NCBI GenBank assembly: GCA_002342985.1
Contig: DDRC01000083.1
Span: 8,782-26,436, forward strand
From: Flavobacteriales bacterium UBA2426
Lineage (GTDB): Bacteria; Bacteroidota; Bacteroidia; Flavobacteriales_F; PHOS-HE28
Length of the DNA: 17,655 nucleotides
Reading direction: 5' to 3'
The number at the start of each line of letters is the position of its first letter. Position 1 is the stretch's first letter. The notes under the pieces are model-generated. The model was not told where the DNA came from and searched no databases. It worked only from the letters and a program-made list of their open reading frames with translations. Below are positions 15,840-17,655 of this stretch, one piece after another. The position numbers and the translations under genes were made by a program.

Positions 15840-16235
15840 ATGGCACTGCGAAGCACACACAAGGTGGACGCGGGGTTCAGCATGAGCTCCATGACCGACC
15901 TGGTCTTCCTGCTGCTCATCTTCTTCGTGATCGTGAGCACGCTGGTGAGCCCCTACGCCCTGCCGGTGGACCTGCCCAAAAGCGCCAACAAGACCAAGGA
16001 GAAGCCCAAGGTGGCCGTCCGCATCGATGCCGACCAGCACTACAGCGTGAACAACCGCCTGATCGAACCGGCCGACCTCGAGGGTGTACTGAAGGACGAG
16101 ATGAGCAAGCACCCCGCGGACCAGGCGATCGTGATGCACGTTGACCAGAGCGTGCCCACCGGCATCACCGTGAGCGTGCTGGACATCGCCAAGCGGAACA
16201 AATGGAAGATCATCCTGGCCACCAAGCCCGAGTAG
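15840..16235 (+). CDS. exbD: ExbD/TolR family biopolymer transport protein
   Basis: This 131-aa protein has one membrane helix (about 20-38) preceded by MSSMTD. D20 is the conserved aspartate that carries protons through the ExbB/ExbD channel. The helix, LVFLLLIFFVIVSTLVSPYALPVDLP, is nearly the family consensus, and a small periplasmic domain (about 55-131) follows. It begins 6 nt after exbB. Many Bacteroidota carry two exbD genes in this operon; only one is present here. Its stop codon is followed immediately by a 20-bp palindrome. Confidence 0.94.
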   Translation: MALRSTHKVDAGFSMSSMTDLVFLLLIFFVIVSTLVSPYALPVDLPKSANKTKEKPKVAVRIDADQHYSVNNRLIEPADLEGVLKDEMSKHPADQAIVMHVDQSVPTGITVSVLDIAKRNKWKIILATKPE

Positions 16236-16255
16236 GGGCGCGACATGTCGCGCCC
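16236..16255. repeat. Perfect 20-bp palindrome in the exbD-tonB spacer
   Basis: GGGCGCGACATGTCGCGCCC is an exact self-complement starting at the first base after the exbD stop. As RNA it could form an 8-bp stem with a CATG loop. It may attenuate transcription, stabilise the exbB-exbD mRNA end, or belong to a dispersed REP-like family; only one copy is seen here. Confidence 0.7.
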
Positions 16256-16278
16256 GGACCGTGAGCGCAAGCGAGCCA

Positions 16279-16310
16279 GCCGCGCCAGCGGCCGATGAGG
16301 GTTGATCGGC
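16279..16310. repeat. Two overlapping small hairpins in the exbD-tonB spacer
   Basis: GCCGC-GCCA-GCGGC (16279-16292) and GCCGAT-N8-ATCGGC (16291-16310) share two bases, so they could not both form. With the 20-bp palindrome they make the 101-nt exbD-tonB spacer unusually structured. No promoter element is clear in front of tonB. Confidence 0.4.
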
Positions 16311-16336
16311 ACAGGATCAGTTAGAACACCAAGGCC

Positions 16337-17092
16337 ATGAGCACCATCGCCATGCAGCATCGGGAGCAGGAGCGTGACCGGCGCACGGGCATCATCGTCA
16401 CCTTGGTATTCCATGCCCTGGTGACGCTGCTGTTCCTGTTCTTCGGCCTCACGCAGCCCAATCCGCTGCCGGAGGAGGAGAGCGTCGAGCTGGTCTTCGA
16501 GAGCGCGGGCGGTCTCACCGGGGGCGACCCCATGCCCAACCCCGGCGCACCCCAGGAGTCGGCCGTGCCCACGCCAGCCACGAGCACTCCAGAGGAGGTG
16601 GCCACCGAGGACGAGAGCCTCGTTGAGGCGCCCAAGCCGGTGACGCCCAAGCCCAAGCCGCAGCCGAAGCCGGAGACCCCGAAGCCTCCCAAGCCCAACC
16701 CGAACTCGCTGTTCACGCCCAGCACGAACCCGGCCGACAACAGCAACACGAACCCCGGAGGCAGCAACACGCCCGGTTCGCAGCCCGGCGGCGGCGGCGT
16801 GGGCGACTTCAAAGGCCGCGGCTTCGAAGGCCGATTGGAGGGCCGGGGCCTGATGCGCGGCCCCAATATCTCGGACAAGCCGGACCACGGCGGAAAGGTT
16901 GCCCTCAACATCTGGGTGGACCGCGAAGGCAGGGTGACACGCGTGACGCAGAACCTCGACAAGAGCACGACCACCAGCCAGGTGCTCTTCAACATCGCCA
17001 AGAAGGGTGCGATGCAGTGCACGTTCTCCGCACGTACCGATGGGCCCGCCGAGCAGATGGGCCTGCTGGTCTTCATCTTCGAACTGGAGTAA
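16337..17092 (+). CDS. tonB: TonB-like energy transducer
   Basis: This 251-aa protein has a cytoplasmic stub and one membrane anchor (about 18-40, TGIIVTLVFHALVTLLFLFFGL). A Pro/Lys-rich periplasm-spanning stretch follows (98-122, KPVTPKPKPQPKPETPKPPKP), then an Asn/Gly-rich linker (about 130-155). A GR-rich segment (GRGFEGRLEGRGLMRG, 160-175) precedes the C-terminal domain. That domain has KVALNIWVDREGRVTRV (187-203), as in Bacteroidota TonB C-termini. It should link the ExbB/ExbD motor to TonB-dependent outer-membrane transporters. An alternative start at M6 (16352) is possible. The C-terminal domain is short and lacks an obvious YP box, so specificity is uncertain, but placement after exbBD makes the role likely. 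The folC start lies 1 nt after its stop. Confidence 0.9.
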   Translation: MSTIAMQHREQERDRRTGIIVTLVFHALVTLLFLFFGLTQPNPLPEEESVELVFESAGGLTGGDPMPNPGAPQESAVPTPATSTPEEVATEDESLVEAPKPVTPKPKPQPKPETPKPPKPNPNSLFTPSTNPADNSNTNPGGSNTPGSQPGGGGVGDFKGRGFEGRLEGRGLMRGPNISDKPDHGGKVALNIWVDREGRVTRVTQNLDKSTTTSQVLFNIAKKGAMQCTFSARTDGPAEQMGLLVFIFELE

Positions 17093-17093
17093 G

Positions 17094-17655
17094 GTGACCT
17101 ACCGGGAAACGCTCGCGTACCTCTACGCGCAGCTGCCCATGTTCCAGCGGGTGGGACAAGCGGCGTACAAGGCGGATCTGCGGAACACCCATGCGCTGAT
17201 GGAGGCGCTGGGCCATCCGGAGCGTGGGCTGAAGTGCGTGCACGTGGCGGGCACCAACGGCAAGGGCAGCACCAGCTCGCTCATCGCCAGCGCGCTGCAA
17301 TGCGCAGGGTACAGCGTGGGCCTCCACACCTCGCCGCACCTGAAGGATTTCCGGGAGCGGTTCCGGATCAATGGGGCAATGGTGGATGAGGAAACGGTCA
17401 CGCGCTTCGTGGAAGGGCACCGCTCCGCATTCGAGCCCATTGCGCCCAGCTTCTTCGAATGGGGCGTGGCCTTCACGCTCTGGTGGTTCCGCGAGCGGCA
17501 GGTGGACATTGCCGTACTGGAAACAGGCATGGGCGGCCGCTTGGACAGCACCAACGTGGTGAACCCCGAGGTGAGCGTCATCACCAATATCGGCTGGGAC
17601 CACATGCAATTCCTCGGCGACACGCTTGAGCGCATCGCGGCGGACACCGCGGGCG
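17094..17655 (+). CDS. folC: Folylpolyglutamate synthase / dihydrofolate synthase, N-terminal part (cut by window edge)
   Basis: The first 187 codons are present. The protein adds glutamate to dihydropteroate or to tetrahydrofolate using ATP. The start is a GTG at 17094-17096, reading (M)TYRETLAYLYAQLPMFQRVG, which matches the usual Bacteroidota FolC opening of a short helix followed by an LPMxQRxG segment. The P-loop GTNGKGST is at 53-60. LHTSPHLKDFRERFRING (77-94) and ETGMGGRLDSTNVV (143-156) are the Mur-ligase family folate and substrate signatures. NIGWDH (165-170) contains the conserved His of the Mg site. It is 1 nt after tonB, implying cotranscription, although the two products have no obvious functional link. 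Confidence 0.95.
   Translation, partial: MTYRETLAYLYAQLPMFQRVGQAAYKADLRNTHALMEALGHPERGLKCVHVAGTNGKGSTSSLIASALQCAGYSVGLHTSPHLKDFRERFRINGAMVDEETVTRFVEGHRSAFEPIAPSFFEWGVAFTLWWFRERQVDIAVLETGMGGRLDSTNVVNPEVSVITNIGWDHMQFLGDTLERIAADTAG

Noticed and set aside
1..17655. CRISPR arrays, tRNA or rRNA genes, transposases, integrases, toxin-antitoxin or defence genes
   Set aside because: Looked for but not seen. No regular direct-repeat array, no cloverleaf flank, and no mobile-element or defence protein among the assigned genes.

Overview
The window is GC-rich DNA that most likely comes from a member of the Bacteroidota, probably a high-GC Flavobacteriales-like lineage. Three observations support this. 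The large secreted protein at 488-3229 ends in a type IX secretion (T9SS) C-terminal sorting domain, which is specific to that phylum. Several genes are preceded by the Bacteroidota-type -7 element TAnnTTTG or a one-base variant, at short distances from the start codon. The ExbB/ExbD/TonB and FolC proteins also look like the Bacteroidota forms. Starts mostly lack a clear Shine-Dalgarno sequence, as is usual there. No RNA genes, CRISPR arrays, insertion sequences or prophage genes were seen.

The left two thirds (1-11289) is a surface or extracellular polysaccharide locus of the Wzx/Wzy type. A six-gene minus-strand operon runs from 11289 down to 3272. Its order is an outer-membrane export lipoprotein (Wza-like), a tyrosine autokinase/co-polymerase (Wzc-like), a flippase (Wzx-like), a zinc-ribbon glycosyltransferase-like protein, a GT-A glycosyltransferase, and an O-antigen ligase/polymerase-like membrane protein. 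Gaps are 1-16 nt, or the genes overlap. The operon ends at a strong hairpin that it shares with a convergent plus-strand gene (488-3229) for a secreted parallel beta-helix protein with a possible carbohydrate-binding domain. A separate minus-strand family 4 glycosyltransferase starts at 296 from its own promoter and runs off the left edge, so the locus continues there. The initiating phosphoglycosyl transferase and the sugar-nucleotide genes are not in this window.

The middle (11436-15060) holds housekeeping metabolism: a short-chain acyl-CoA dehydrogenase (minus strand), a divergent anhydro-N-acetylmuramic acid kinase (plus strand), and a Glu/Leu/Phe/Val dehydrogenase (plus strand). The right end (15111-17655) is a plus-strand cluster of exbB, exbD and tonB, the energy-transducing system for TonB-dependent outer-membrane transport. 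It is followed after one base by folC (GTG start), which is cut by the window edge. A hairpin-rich spacer with a perfect 20-bp palindrome lies between exbD and tonB.

Most of the window is well-understood biology. The parts most worth a second look are the zinc-ribbon glycosyltransferase-like protein, the T9SS beta-helix protein facing the polysaccharide operon, and the palindromic spacer. I found no convincing evidence of a wholly new system.
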